Below, piece after piece: positions 14,594 to 22,731 of a stretch of 22,997 bases of DNA. The position numbers and the translations under genes were made by a program. The stretch is from an uncultured Lachnospiraceae bacterium (GTDB lineage: Bacteria; Bacillota; Clostridia; Lachnospirales; Lachnospiraceae). Every line of letters begins with the position of its first letter. The stretch's first letter is position 1. Under the pieces are notes generated by a model, which was not told where the DNA came from, ran no database searches, and saw only the letters and a list, made by a program, of their open reading frames with translations. The stretch is from NCBI GenBank assembly GCA_900554205.1, contig USGM01000049.1:1-22997 (forward strand). Reading direction: 5' to 3'.

Positions 14594-14649
14594 CACTAAC
14601 CGACAACATATATTATTAATGAAACAGTGCTTTTTGAAATGAGGCTTCC

Positions 14650-15297
14650 ATGAAAATAGCAATCGCAGGGCGAAACAAAATGACAGACAATTACGTCCGG
14701 TATATAGCTGCTGCCGGTCTTGAGCCGGTAGTTACCCTGAACATCGGAGAAATCACAGGCTGCGACGCGCTGATTCTGCCCGGCGGAGGCGACATTACTC
14801 CCGCCCTTTTCGGGGAACGCAATCACGGCTCCCGCTCCATTGACACAGAGCTTGACATCCTGCAGCTGCAGGCGCTTGAGCTGTGCATCCGTCACAGGCT
14901 TCCCGTTCTCGGGATCTGTAAAGGCATGCAGATCATTAATGTCGGCTTCGGTGGCACAGTCGTGCAGGATCTTCCCACGGCGTCTCTGCATCAGTACACC
15001 GGCAGCGATCAGTACCATGATGTCGCCACCGTTCCGGGAAGCTGGCTATATCCCTTCTGCGGAGACCGTTCAACAGTGAACAGTGCCCACCACCAGTCCA
15101 TCGGAAAGCCGGGCGCCGGAATCTCCGTCGTACAATATTGCCCAAAGGATAACTGCCCTGAGGCACTTGTCCACAATTCCCTTCCCATTCTCGGGGTACA
15201 GTGGCATCCCGAGCGCCTTGACCAGAAGTTTACTGTGCTTTCCGGGCAGAGCGTTTTGGCTTACCTTGTTTCATTAATCCCTTCGTCCCGGCAATGA
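14650..15297 (+). CDS. Class I glutamine-amidotransferase-like hydrolase (peptidase C26, PuuD/gamma-glutamyl-GABA hydrolase-like)
   Basis: 215 residues, slightly short for PuuD (about 240-254). It has ALILPGGGDITPALFGE (40-56), the nucleophile elbow LGICKGMQIINV with Cys90, and the His186/Glu188 pair in GVQWHPER, so the Cys-His-Glu triad is complete. Family members hydrolyse gamma-glutamyl amides in polyamine or folate metabolism. It is alone, with no putrescine genes nearby, so the substrate is unknown. TGAGG six bases before the ATG sets the start. Its last 68 bp overlap the converging DUF2974 gene. Confidence 0.85.
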   Translation: MKIAIAGRNKMTDNYVRYIAAAGLEPVVTLNIGEITGCDALILPGGGDITPALFGERNHGSRSIDTELDILQLQALELCIRHRLPVLGICKGMQIINVGFGGTVVQDLPTASLHQYTGSDQYHDVATVPGSWLYPFCGDRSTVNSAHHQSIGKPGAGISVVQYCPKDNCPEALVHNSLPILGVQWHPERLDQKFTVLSGQSVLAYLVSLIPSSRQ

Positions 15298-16405
15298 CAT
15301 TCTGGGTATTCCGGGCAATTCCCGCCTTCATACGGTTCCCGGCAATGTCAAACAGCGCCTTGACAACAGCCTTTAGCGCCTTTGTCGTGTCCGGATCAAG
15401 GTCTTTCAGCGCCGTGATGATCCTGTTCATGCTCTGCCGCCATTCCGCGGTAAAATCGATCAGATTATCCACCTGGGAGGCGGAAATCACCTGGAACAGA
15501 GTGTCCACGAAAACTCTGAGCTGCTTCTCATCCAGTGAGAGAATCCATGTATTCAGCGTATTATCCATCTGCTTTCTGCTCTCGTAGATGTCATCGACAT
15601 GCTTTAAGTGATCCCCTTCCACCAGCCATGTATAAGGGTCATGCTGCATGAGTCCGAAGGTCTTGCTCTCGACGACCTGAAAATGCATATCCGACTCGAA
15701 CAGCATCCCGACAAGCGAGGAATGCGGCAGGATCTTCGTCACCCTGTCCGCTATGACATCATAATTTCCCGCCTTCAGCACCTCCGGCCGGAAGCCCGGT
15801 CCATCCATGCTGAACACCCGGATGATTCTCTCCTGAACATCCGGTCTGCAATTCATGGCGCTGTACACGGCGAGATTCCCGCCCTTGGAATGTCCCCCGA
15901 CGTAAAACGGGCTGTGAATCCGTTCCGCTACCGTGTTGAGGTATCCAACACTGTATTCCTGTCCGGGCACCGGCGCACAGAACGCCATGTTAAAGTCCTC
16001 CTTCCACCCGACAATCGTCTCGTCAGTGCCTCGAAACGCGATATAAACCGTCCCATCATTCAGGATATAGGTGATTGCCGAAAACTGCATCTCCGACTCT
16101 TTCTCCACCATGTTGACATAACAGTTCAGCTTCAGATTGCTGTATCTTTTTCCCGCCAGCATTCCCTCAATCAGCGCACGGTTGACTTCCTCGTAGCGCA
16201 CATCCGCAAACAGCTTCTCGTAATCCGGGTATGCCTTCAGGCTCTCCAGCGTGACGGAAGGAAGATTCTCCCGGACTCCCGGAACCATTCCGTCGAATTT
16301 CAGATAAGAGAGCTGGCACAACGCCAGACTGTCAACCTCCGTCATAGGCATTTCCCGAAAAGAATATTTCCCATATTCTTTTATATAATCCAGAACGGTT
16401 CCCAT
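15230..16405 (-). CDS. DUF2974 / Mbeg1-like alpha/beta hydrolase
   Basis: 391 residues from ATG 16405, with GGAGGAGAG about nine bases upstream; a TTG at 16423 would overlap that site. The core is an alpha/beta hydrolase of the lipase class: TVYIAFRGTDETIVGWKEDF (about 119-138, oxyanion-side strand), nucleophile elbow GGHSKGGNLAVY with Ser173, and a probable acid in FSMDGPGF (Asp201). This arrangement is typical of Mbeg1/DUF2974 proteins of Firmicutes, predicted lipases or esterases of unknown substrate. No signal peptide, so cytoplasmic. The C-terminus is Lys/Arg-rich (KQGKPKRSARKAQ). The 3' end overlaps the glutaminase-like gene by 68 bp. Confidence 0.85.
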   Translation of the reverse strand: MGTVLDYIKEYGKYSFREMPMTEVDSLALCQLSYLKFDGMVPGVRENLPSVTLESLKAYPDYEKLFADVRYEEVNRALIEGMLAGKRYSNLKLNCYVNMVEKESEMQFSAITYILNDGTVYIAFRGTDETIVGWKEDFNMAFCAPVPGQEYSVGYLNTVAERIHSPFYVGGHSKGGNLAVYSAMNCRPDVQERIIRVFSMDGPGFRPEVLKAGNYDVIADRVTKILPHSSLVGMLFESDMHFQVVESKTFGLMQHDPYTWLVEGDHLKHVDDIYESRKQMDNTLNTWILSLDEKQLRVFVDTLFQVISASQVDNLIDFTAEWRQSMNRIITALKDLDPDTTKALKAVVKALFDIAGNRMKAGIARNTQNVIAGTKGLMKQGKPKRSARKAQ

Positions 16406-16458
16406 ACGACTCTCTCCTCCCAAATTATTCCATAAAGATTTCTTTTTCTAATTGTATT

Positions 16459-16486
16459 TTAACAGAAAATATGGTATTTTTATATT
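16459..16486 (+). promoter_or_regulatory. Predicted promoter of the chemoreceptor-TetR operon
   Basis: TTAACA (16459-16464), 16 bases, TATATT (16481-16486); each hexamer matches the sigma-A consensus in five of six positions. No sigma-D-type (flagellar) element is visible, so this receptor is probably not in the flagellar regulon. The predicted start lies in the following palindrome. Confidence 0.5.
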
Positions 16487-16504
16487 AAATTTTTGCAAAA
16501 ATTT
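16487..16504. promoter_or_regulatory. Perfect 18-bp palindrome at the chemoreceptor promoter, candidate TetR operator
   Basis: AAATTTTTGCAAAAATTT is perfectly self-complementary and begins directly after the -10 box, so a bound protein would block initiation. The operon's second gene encodes a TetR-type repressor, a family that binds such palindromes, often at its own promoter. The intergenic DNA is very AT-rich, which raises the chance of accidental palindromes. Confidence 0.45.
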
Positions 16505-16534
16505 TCTCAAAAAAAATGTATTGGGGAGGTCACT

Positions 16535-18268
16535 ATGTCAAAAGCACAAAAAAGTAAGAAAAAAGTAACCTTGGGTCTGAGCCAAAAGCTTCTGCTTGTC
16601 ATCCTGCCGTTACTGGTCGCTGCATTTGCGGTAACTGCAGTCATTCTCTACAGCAATGTCAGCGATATGCTGCTGGAGAATTCTACTCAGGCGTTTCAAA
16701 TCGAAACGGAAAGCAAGGTCATCTCGGTAGAAAACAACATTCTGACAACCTCCGGCAGCAAAAGTCTTCAGAATGCCGTTATCCAGTTCAGCCTGATTGC
16801 CTCCAAGCTGGAGGTTGTGCAGAACTTTGTAAAGGATATCACCATCATGGATGAAGGGCATCTTTTTATGGTCGACACCACCGTCGGCAAGATCACCGCT
16901 CATCCGAGCGCTACATACGATAATACTGATCTGGACAGCTATTCCCCCGGAACCTTTATGGGAGATATTATTGCACAGATCAATGCCGGCAATACGGAGA
17001 TGTTTACCGTTTCAGAGGGACATCAGCAATATTATGTTATCCTGTCCTTCCTCGATGAGACGCCTTACGTCCTCGCTGCCTATATCAATCAGGCTGCGAT
17101 GCTCACAAAGCTGAACAATCTGCTCACGCTGATCATCGGTGTATTCACAGTTGTCATCCTGCTGGTCGTTGCCGTGATCTTCATTTTCCTGCAGAGCTCT
17201 ATGAGGCCGATGAAAAAGCTTACCGATACGCTTACTACAATTACCGACGGTGACTTCACTGCCGCCGTCACGGTAAAGGGAAATGACGAAATTGCGCTCA
17301 TGGGTCGCTCCCTGAACAACTTTGTAGAAATTATGCGTAGCATCATTCTCGATATACACAGCGTTTCCGATCAGCTGGGAAATTCCAGTGCAACAACCAA
17401 GAAGATTTCCGACGCTCTGAATCAGGCCGCGAACTCGCAGGCGGACTCCATGAACGATGTCAGGACAACCTTGAACCAGCTTGCAACCGGTGTTCAGGAT
17501 CTTGCACTCCATGCCACCACCCTCTCAGGCGTTGTGGATGAGACCAACCAGAAGAGCAGCCGTGCAAAGGAAAACATGCAACAGACCGTCACCGTTGCCT
17601 CTCAGGGACGTGCAGACATGGAGGGCGTAAATAAGGCAATGTCATCCATTGTCTCCGCTATGGAACAGCTGGAGGCAATCGTTGACAAGGTAGGCACCTC
17701 CACCGAAAAGATCAATACCATGGTAGGTATCATCAGCGACATCTCCGACCAGACGAACCTGCTCTCTCTGAATGCCGCGATTGAAGCTGCCAGAGCCGGT
17801 GATGCCGGACGTGGCTTTGCAGTTGTTGCCGAGGAGATCCGTAAACTTGCAGAGGTCAGCGCTTCCTCCGCATCCGAGATTTCCGAGACGATTAACGAGG
17901 TAAATTCACAGGTTTCCTATATGGTACAGCAGACAGAGGAAAGTGTTACCCATATCAAGGAAAATTCCGAGAAAATTACAGTCTCCTGCGGTATATTTGA
18001 GCGAATTTATGAAAATGTTACCGAGACAGACAATATGATCTCCGAAATTGTTACCGAGATCGCTCATGTGGATGATGTGGCCACAAACATTGCTGCACTT
18101 TCCGAGGAACAGTCAGCCAGCACAGAAGAAATTCTCGCTTCCACGGAGAACCTTACAGAGGCATCCAGACAGCTCTCTGAGGACAGCCATGTTGTCGCTT
18201 CCAGTGCGGACGATGTTTCCGCTGCTGCCGTCGCACTGTCCGAGCATATGAAGAAATTCAAGATATAA
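16535..18268 (+). CDS. Methyl-accepting chemotaxis protein with a single extracellular sensor domain
   Basis: 577 residues from ATG 16535, which has GGGGAGGT four bases upstream (a frame from 16493 lacks one). TM1 is about 19-40; the extracellular Cache-like sensor about 41-195 contains GHLFMVDTTVGKITAHPS (108-125), typical of small-molecule Cache folds; TM2 is about 196-220; a HAMP domain about 222-276 (SMRPMKKLTDTLTTITDGDF). The cytoplasmic coiled coil follows, with the conserved hairpin tip ISDQTNLLSLNAAIEAARAG and RGFAVVAEEIRKLAE (about 401-440) that contacts CheA/CheW. It signals ligand levels to the flagellar motor or another output. No che genes are adjacent. No C-terminal CheR-docking pentapeptide is evident. 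Confidence 0.93.
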   Translation: MSKAQKSKKKVTLGLSQKLLLVILPLLVAAFAVTAVILYSNVSDMLLENSTQAFQIETESKVISVENNILTTSGSKSLQNAVIQFSLIASKLEVVQNFVKDITIMDEGHLFMVDTTVGKITAHPSATYDNTDLDSYSPGTFMGDIIAQINAGNTEMFTVSEGHQQYYVILSFLDETPYVLAAYINQAAMLTKLNNLLTLIIGVFTVVILLVVAVIFIFLQSSMRPMKKLTDTLTTITDGDFTAAVTVKGNDEIALMGRSLNNFVEIMRSIILDIHSVSDQLGNSSATTKKISDALNQAANSQADSMNDVRTTLNQLATGVQDLALHATTLSGVVDETNQKSSRAKENMQQTVTVASQGRADMEGVNKAMSSIVSAMEQLEAIVDKVGTSTEKINTMVGIISDISDQTNLLSLNAAIEAARAGDAGRGFAVVAEEIRKLAEVSASSASEISETINEVNSQVSYMVQQTEESVTHIKENSEKITVSCGIFERIYENVTETDNMISEIVTEIAHVDDVATNIAALSEEQSASTEEILASTENLTEASRQLSEDSHVVASSADDVSAAAVALSEHMKKFKI

Positions 18269-18271
18269 GCT

Positions 18272-18793
18272 ATGAAGTACACGAAAAACTGTCTGGTACA
18301 GGCTCTTATGCGACTGCTGCAGGAAAAGCCCCTGTCCTCCATTTCCATCACGGAGCTGGCTGCGGAGGCTGGCATTTCGCGTATGACCTACTACCGCAAC
18401 TACCAATCAATTGATGACGTGCTTCTCTCCCATCTCTCCGACCTTCTTGACAACTACAGGCGGGATGTGGAAAAATGGCTTGACAAAGGCAGCTACAATG
18501 ATTACAGAAACATGCTTCACTGCTATGAATATTTCAGTAATCATGCCGACTTTATACGCTGCCTCCTGAAATGCAACATGGGTTCCGTTCTGTTGCAGCG
18601 TCTGACAGACTATATTATTAATACGTATTACACAGAAGAAAAGGGTATAGCTTATTACTATACCCTTCAGGCTTTTTCCGGTTCTCTCTATAATATTTAC
18701 ATTGCATGGATTCTCAAAGGAACAAAAGAATCTGCCGACGAGATGGCTACTCTTATCTGTGGTCTATATCCACATACTCCCGCTCAGTCATGA
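18272..18793 (+). CDS. TetR-family transcriptional regulator
   Basis: 173 residues. The N-terminal domain has the TetR helix-turn-helix: ALMRLLQEKPLSSISITE, then LAAEAGISRMTYYRNYQSIDD (about 29-49). The C-terminal ligand/dimer domain (about 55-173) resembles the DhaS/TetR_C_7 type with helix YYYTLQAFSGSLYNIYIAWI. The ATG is three bases after the chemoreceptor stop and has no obvious ribosome binding site, so translation probably depends on coupling to the receptor gene, keeping expression low. The palindrome at the operon promoter is a candidate autoregulatory site. The last 41 bp overlap the converging citrate synthase gene, and a hairpin inside its sequence probably ends the citrate synthase transcript. 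Confidence 0.8.
   Translation: MKYTKNCLVQALMRLLQEKPLSSISITELAAEAGISRMTYYRNYQSIDDVLLSHLSDLLDNYRRDVEKWLDKGSYNDYRNMLHCYEYFSNHADFIRCLLKCNMGSVLLQRLTDYIINTYYTEEKGIAYYYTLQAFSGSLYNIYIAWILKGTKESADEMATLICGLYPHTPAQS
18632..18667 (-). terminator. Probable citrate synthase terminator, embedded in the TetR coding sequence
   Basis: A perfect 10-bp inverted repeat (AAGGGTATAG 18641-18650, CTATACCCTT 18658-18667, seven-base loop) is followed on the minus strand by TTCTTCT. It lies 86 bases downstream of the citrate synthase stop. The plus-strand side is followed by CAGGCTTTTTCC, so partial termination of the tetR transcript within its own gene is also conceivable. Confidence 0.6.
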
Positions 18794-20099
18794 TGCTCTT
18801 ATAGGCAGGACGAATGATCTTATCCATGTTGATCAGCTCTTCAAGACGATGTGCGCTCCAGCCGACGATTCTTGCGATTGCAAAGATCGGAGTATACATT
18901 TCCAGCGGGATTTCCAGCATACTGTAGACGAAACCGCTATAAAAGTCCACATTCGCACTGACACCCTTATAGATGCGCGCCTTCTCCGAGATAACCTCCG
19001 GGGCAAGGCGCTCTATCATGGAATAAAGTGCGAAATCCTTATTCCTTCCCTTTGCCTCCGCAAGTTTCTGTACAAAGCCCTTAAATACCTGCGCTCTCGG
19101 ATCGGAAAGCGAGTAGACCGCATGACCCATACCATAGATCAGTCCCTTGCCGTCAAAGGCTTCCTTGTTCAGAATTTTCTTTAAATAAACTCTGACTGCC
19201 TCTTCGTCACCCCAATCCTTCACATTAGCCTCGATATCGCGCATCATCTCCACAACCTTGATATTAGCGCCGCCGTGTCTCGGTCCCTTCAAGGAGGACA
19301 GTGCCGCAGCAATCACGGAATAAGTATCCGAGCCGGAGGAGGTCACGACACGGGTTGTAAATGTGGAGTTATTACCGCCGCCATGCTCCATATGAAGTAC
19401 CAGTGCAATATCCAGCACCTTCGCCTCAAGCTCTGTATACTTCTTGTCCGGACGAAGCATCATCAACAGATTTTCTGCTGTAGACAGCTTTCTCGACGGG
19501 CGGTGAATATACATACTCTCGTCATTCTGATAATGGTTATATGCATGATAGCCATAAACCGACAGCATCGGGAATACACTGATCAGCCCGATACACTGCC
19601 GGAGCACATTCTCAATCGTCGTGTCACAGCAATTCTTGTCATAGGAGGCAAGCGTCAGCACACTCCTCGTCAGCGAATTCATAATGTCACTGCTCGGTGC
19701 CTTCATAATGACATCCCGGGTAAAATTGGTCGGCAGCGTCCGATGGGATGCCAGAATGTCTCTGAACTCCTTCAGCTGCTGCTCTGTCGGAAGCTGTCCG
19801 AACAGGAGAAGATAGGCAACTTCCTCGAAACCGGAGTGTCTGCCCTTGAAGCCGTTTACCAGTTCGATACAGTCATAGCCACGATACCACAGTTTTCCTT
19901 CACACGGTGTCTTCACTCCGTCCACCATCTTAAAGGACTCTATTCTTGAAATGTTCGTCAGGCCGGTGACAACTCCGTTTCCGTTCTTGTCGCGCAGCCC
20001 TCTCTGTACATCATATTTATCAAAAAGTGCGGGATCCAGTTTGTCTGCTTCCCTGCAAAGAATTGCATATTCATCCAAATGTTGTTCGTTCTTCCTCAA
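18753..20099 (-). CDS. gltA: Citrate synthase (Si-type)
   Basis: 448 residues. It condenses acetyl-CoA and oxaloacetate to citrate in the cytoplasm; in a fermenter this usually serves glutamate synthesis. Catalytic residues are visible: His275 in GPRHGGAN, His326 in YGMGHAVYSLSDPRA and Asp385 in NVDFYSG, with the HMEHGGG helix (236-242) as in other synthases. The familiar GHRVY is GHAVY here. The start is TTG at 20099, with AAGGAGGT (20107-20114) seven bases upstream; the ATG adjoining that site (20106) is out of frame and opens an 11-codon frame. The gene follows yqeY by 62 bp and overlaps the TetR gene at its 3' end. Confidence 0.92.
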   Translation of the reverse strand: MRKNEQHLDEYAILCREADKLDPALFDKYDVQRGLRDKNGNGVVTGLTNISRIESFKMVDGVKTPCEGKLWYRGYDCIELVNGFKGRHSGFEEVAYLLLFGQLPTEQQLKEFRDILASHRTLPTNFTRDVIMKAPSSDIMNSLTRSVLTLASYDKNCCDTTIENVLRQCIGLISVFPMLSVYGYHAYNHYQNDESMYIHRPSRKLSTAENLLMMLRPDKKYTELEAKVLDIALVLHMEHGGGNNSTFTTRVVTSSGSDTYSVIAAALSSLKGPRHGGANIKVVEMMRDIEANVKDWGDEEAVRVYLKKILNKEAFDGKGLIYGMGHAVYSLSDPRAQVFKGFVQKLAEAKGRNKDFALYSMIERLAPEVISEKARIYKGVSANVDFYSGFVYSMLEIPLEMYTPIFAIARIVGWSAHRLEELINMDKIIRPAYKSIMTEREYVDIDHR

Positions 20100-20161
20100 T
20101 AGACATACCTCCTTCTTCCACTTTCCATTTTCCCTTAGTTTTCCACTTTATACGCCTGTTC

Positions 20162-20599
20162 TTACTTGCACAGCTCCGCGACAGTCTCATTGATTACCTT
20201 GCCGTCTGCCTTCCCCTTCAGCACGCCCATGACTGCCTTCATGATCTGTCCTTTGTTCTTTGTGGAGACAAGCTCTGCAAAATTGCTCTCAATATAAGCC
20301 TTTACCTCCTCCGGGGACATCATCTTCGGTGCATATTCAGAAATAACGTCATAGCGCTTCTGATATTCCGCCATCAGATCCGTGCGCTCTGCGGGACAGG
20401 AATCCAGCTGTTCCTTCACGGTCTTCAGCTCCTTGATAATCACTCTGTCAACCAGCTCTGAAGGGACATCCTCTCTACAGCCTTCATCTATTGCCACCTT
20501 TTTCACTGCCGAAACAAGCGAAGAAATCGCATCCTTCCGCTCTTTATCTCTCGCCTTCATTGCTGCTACCATATCGTTCCTCAATGTTTCAAGTTCCAT
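20162..20599 (-). CDS. GatB/YqeY domain protein
   Basis: 145 residues, the usual length (about 147). It has the family's opening LRNDMVAAMKARDKERKDAISSL, the helical YqeY core and the C-terminal helical tail TKNKGQIMKAVMGVLKGKADGK related to the tRNA-binding domain of the GatB amidotransferase subunit. The precise role is unknown; a link with amidotransferase or tRNA metabolism is suspected. GAGAGGTAAC precedes the ATG. It may be cotranscribed with citrate synthase downstream. Confidence 0.9.
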   Translation of the reverse strand: MELETLRNDMVAAMKARDKERKDAISSLVSAVKKVAIDEGCREDVPSELVDRVIIKELKTVKEQLDSCPAERTDLMAEYQKRYDVISEYAPKMMSPEEVKAYIESNFAELVSTKNKGQIMKAVMGVLKGKADGKVINETVAELCK

Positions 20600-20635
20600 T
20601 TTACGTTACCTCTCTTTCTTGCCATGATGTATACA

Positions 20636-20664
20636 AGTATAACATAAAAAGCAATAAATTTCAT
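20636..20664 (-). promoter_or_regulatory. Predicted promoter of yqeY
   Basis: On the minus strand ATGAAA (20664-20659), 17 bases, TATACT (20641-20636), with a leader of about 30 nt. The -10 is good and the -35 moderate. I found no convincing promoter for the divergent GH51 gene in 20600-20741. Confidence 0.4.
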
Positions 20665-20741
20665 TATTTATTTTCTCTTCCGGAATTTTGTGATACGATG
20701 TATTTATTCAGTACGAATAATCTATGGAAATGAGGAAAACT

Positions 20742-22667
20742 ATGCAGCGTGAAAAAATTGTAATCGACATTAAAACAGACGGCGCGCGTCGAGAAGTAAG
20801 CCCTATGCTCTACGGAATCTTCTTCGAGGACATCAACTACGGTGGTGACGGCGGACTGTATGCGGAGCTGATTGCGAACCGCTCCTTTGAATATTATACC
20901 AGAGAGGTGAATCCCCCCGAGGCGGATGCCACTCATGATGTCCATAAAATGTGCTGGGAGGCCATCGGCGATATCTCCTTTTCCATCGGCACACGTTTCC
21001 CGCTGAGCAAGGCACACAGCCACTATGCCCATCTTTCCGGCGAGACAGGCTGCGGGCTGCGCAATCTCGGCTTCTGTAACGAAGGCTTTGCCGTCCGCGA
21101 AGGACAGGTCTTCCGCTTTTCCTGCTATGCCAGAAACACTGTGCCTGTAAAGCTCAATATCCGCTTTGCAGACTCGCACGGCACCCTCTACGGAAACCGC
21201 AGTTTTTCACTGGTGCGCGCCGCTCACGGCTGGTCAAAGTACAACCTCACGATCACTGCCACCGGAACCTGCAAGCAGGTTTACCCGGAGCTTCTGTTGG
21301 AGTCAGAAGGAGCCGTGGATCTTGATCTGATTTCCCTCTCTCCCGCAGATACCTTCCATGACAGACCGAACGGTATGCGCCGTGATCTGGCAGAGCTGCT
21401 TGCAGACCTTCATCCCCGCTTTATGCGTTTTCCCGGCGGCTGTATTGTCGAGGGACGTAGCTTCGACAATATGTACTGCTGGAAGGATACTGTCGGCGCT
21501 CTCACCGAACGCCGCACAAACTGGAACCGCTGGCAGATGGAGGAATACCAGATCAACGGGCAGTCCTCCGCCGACTACTACCAGTCCTACGGCATCGGGT
21601 TCTATGAATATTTCTGTCTCTGTGAGGATCTCGGCGCAAAGCCTGTTCCTGTCATCAACTGCGGCATGACCTGTCAATGGCATGAATCGCTTCTGGCACC
21701 TATGGACGAGTTGGATAAATGGATTCAGGATGTTCTCGATCTGATTGAATTTGCCAACGGCTCTACGGAAACCCTCTGGGGAAAGAAGCGTGCCGATATG
21801 GGACATCCCGAGCCCTTTGGTCTGGAATACATCGGCATCGGCAATGAACAGTGGGGAGCTGTCTATTTTGAGCGCTATGAAGCGTTTCAGAGGGTACTCT
21901 CCGAGAAGCACCCCGAAATCCGTCTGATCACCTGTGCCGGCTGGACAGCCGAAGGCGAAGACTTTGATACTGCCTACCGCTGGATGCGGGAGAATCCGGA
22001 AAAGGCCTATGCCGTGGATGAACATTTCTATAAATCGCCGGAATGGTTCCTTGAGAATCTTCACAGATATGATAATTACGACCGCAGCCTTCCAAAGGTA
22101 TTCGCGGGAGAATATGCCGCCCACACGGATGAATCCACGCCGAAGCGTGTATGCAACTGGTATGCCGCTCTGTGTGAAGCCGCTTTCCTGACCGGCGTTG
22201 AAAAGAACAGCGACCATGTCGTGATGACCTGCTATGCACCTCTTTTTGCCCGCACCGGACATCAGCAGTGGCAGCCGGATCTGATCTGGTTCGATAATGA
22301 CAGTGCCTACGGCACACCGAGCTATTATGTGCAGCAGCTATTTTCCACCAACATCGGGACGAAGCTTGCCGAAGTGTCCGTATGCACTGAGGGAGGCTCG
22401 ATCTGCACCTCCGCAACGCTTTCCGAGGATAGCAGCACTCTTTATGTCAAGCTGGTCAACCTCGCAGATACCGCGCACGACGTTCATCTATGCATTGACC
22501 GCCCGGTGCAGTCCGGTACACTCTACACGCTTTGCGCTGACCTTGACGCTGTCAATTCCCACGCAGCGCCCAAAAACGTAGCATCTGCCAAAAGCCGTTT
22601 TATCCCGCAGGAAAAGCTCCACCTCGCACCCTACAGCGTCACCGTAGGGGCGCTTCTGCTGGCATGA
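20742..22667 (+). CDS. Alpha-L-arabinofuranosidase, glycoside hydrolase family 51
   Basis: 641 residues from ATG 20742, with TGAGGA six bases upstream (an ATG at 20724 lacks a site). There is no signal peptide, so it is cytoplasmic and acts on imported arabino-oligosaccharides. The opening SPMLYGIFFEDINYGGDGG is the GH51 signature; about 65-205 is a CBM4/9-like beta-sandwich insert; the barrel follows with FMRFPGGCIVEG (about 227-238). The acid/base is Glu369 in GIGNEQWG and the nucleophile Glu457 in FAGEYAAH. A beta-sandwich tail ends the protein. It releases terminal alpha-L-arabinofuranosyl residues from arabinan or arabinoxylan fragments, matching the pectin theme of the kdu operon. It is a single-gene unit. 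Confidence 0.92.
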   Translation: MQREKIVIDIKTDGARREVSPMLYGIFFEDINYGGDGGLYAELIANRSFEYYTREVNPPEADATHDVHKMCWEAIGDISFSIGTRFPLSKAHSHYAHLSGETGCGLRNLGFCNEGFAVREGQVFRFSCYARNTVPVKLNIRFADSHGTLYGNRSFSLVRAAHGWSKYNLTITATGTCKQVYPELLLESEGAVDLDLISLSPADTFHDRPNGMRRDLAELLADLHPRFMRFPGGCIVEGRSFDNMYCWKDTVGALTERRTNWNRWQMEEYQINGQSSADYYQSYGIGFYEYFCLCEDLGAKPVPVINCGMTCQWHESLLAPMDELDKWIQDVLDLIEFANGSTETLWGKKRADMGHPEPFGLEYIGIGNEQWGAVYFERYEAFQRVLSEKHPEIRLITCAGWTAEGEDFDTAYRWMRENPEKAYAVDEHFYKSPEWFLENLHRYDNYDRSLPKVFAGEYAAHTDESTPKRVCNWYAALCEAAFLTGVEKNSDHVVMTCYAPLFARTGHQQWQPDLIWFDNDSAYGTPSYYVQQLFSTNIGTKLAEVSVCTEGGSICTSATLSEDSSTLYVKLVNLADTAHDVHLCIDRPVQSGTLYTLCADLDAVNSHAAPKNVASAKSRFIPQEKLHLAPYSVTVGALLLA

Positions 22668-22678
22668 TATTAGGGTTG

Positions 22679-22700
22679 AAAGCTCTGATCAGCTTTTGCT
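22679..22700 (+). terminator. Weak terminator-like hairpin after the GH51 gene
   Basis: AAAGCT (22679-22684) pairs with AGCTTT (22691-22696) around a six-base loop, followed by TGCT. The stem is short and the T-run minimal. A longer 10-bp inverted repeat with a 25-base loop (22708-22717 with 22743-22752) follows and may contribute. Confidence 0.3.
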
Positions 22701-22731
22701 CCCGGCAGCGGAAGAAGCGCGGCTCCCATTC

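Noticed and set aside
15190..15213. CTCGGG/CCCGAG inverted repeat near the end of the glutaminase-like gene
   Set aside because: Only 6 bp, a 12-base loop and no T-run on either strand; not comparable to the embedded terminators elsewhere.
20665..20741. Promoter for the GH51 gene
   Set aside because: Candidate hexamers (TTGTGA, TACGAT, TAATCT) do not occur at workable spacing, so none is listed.
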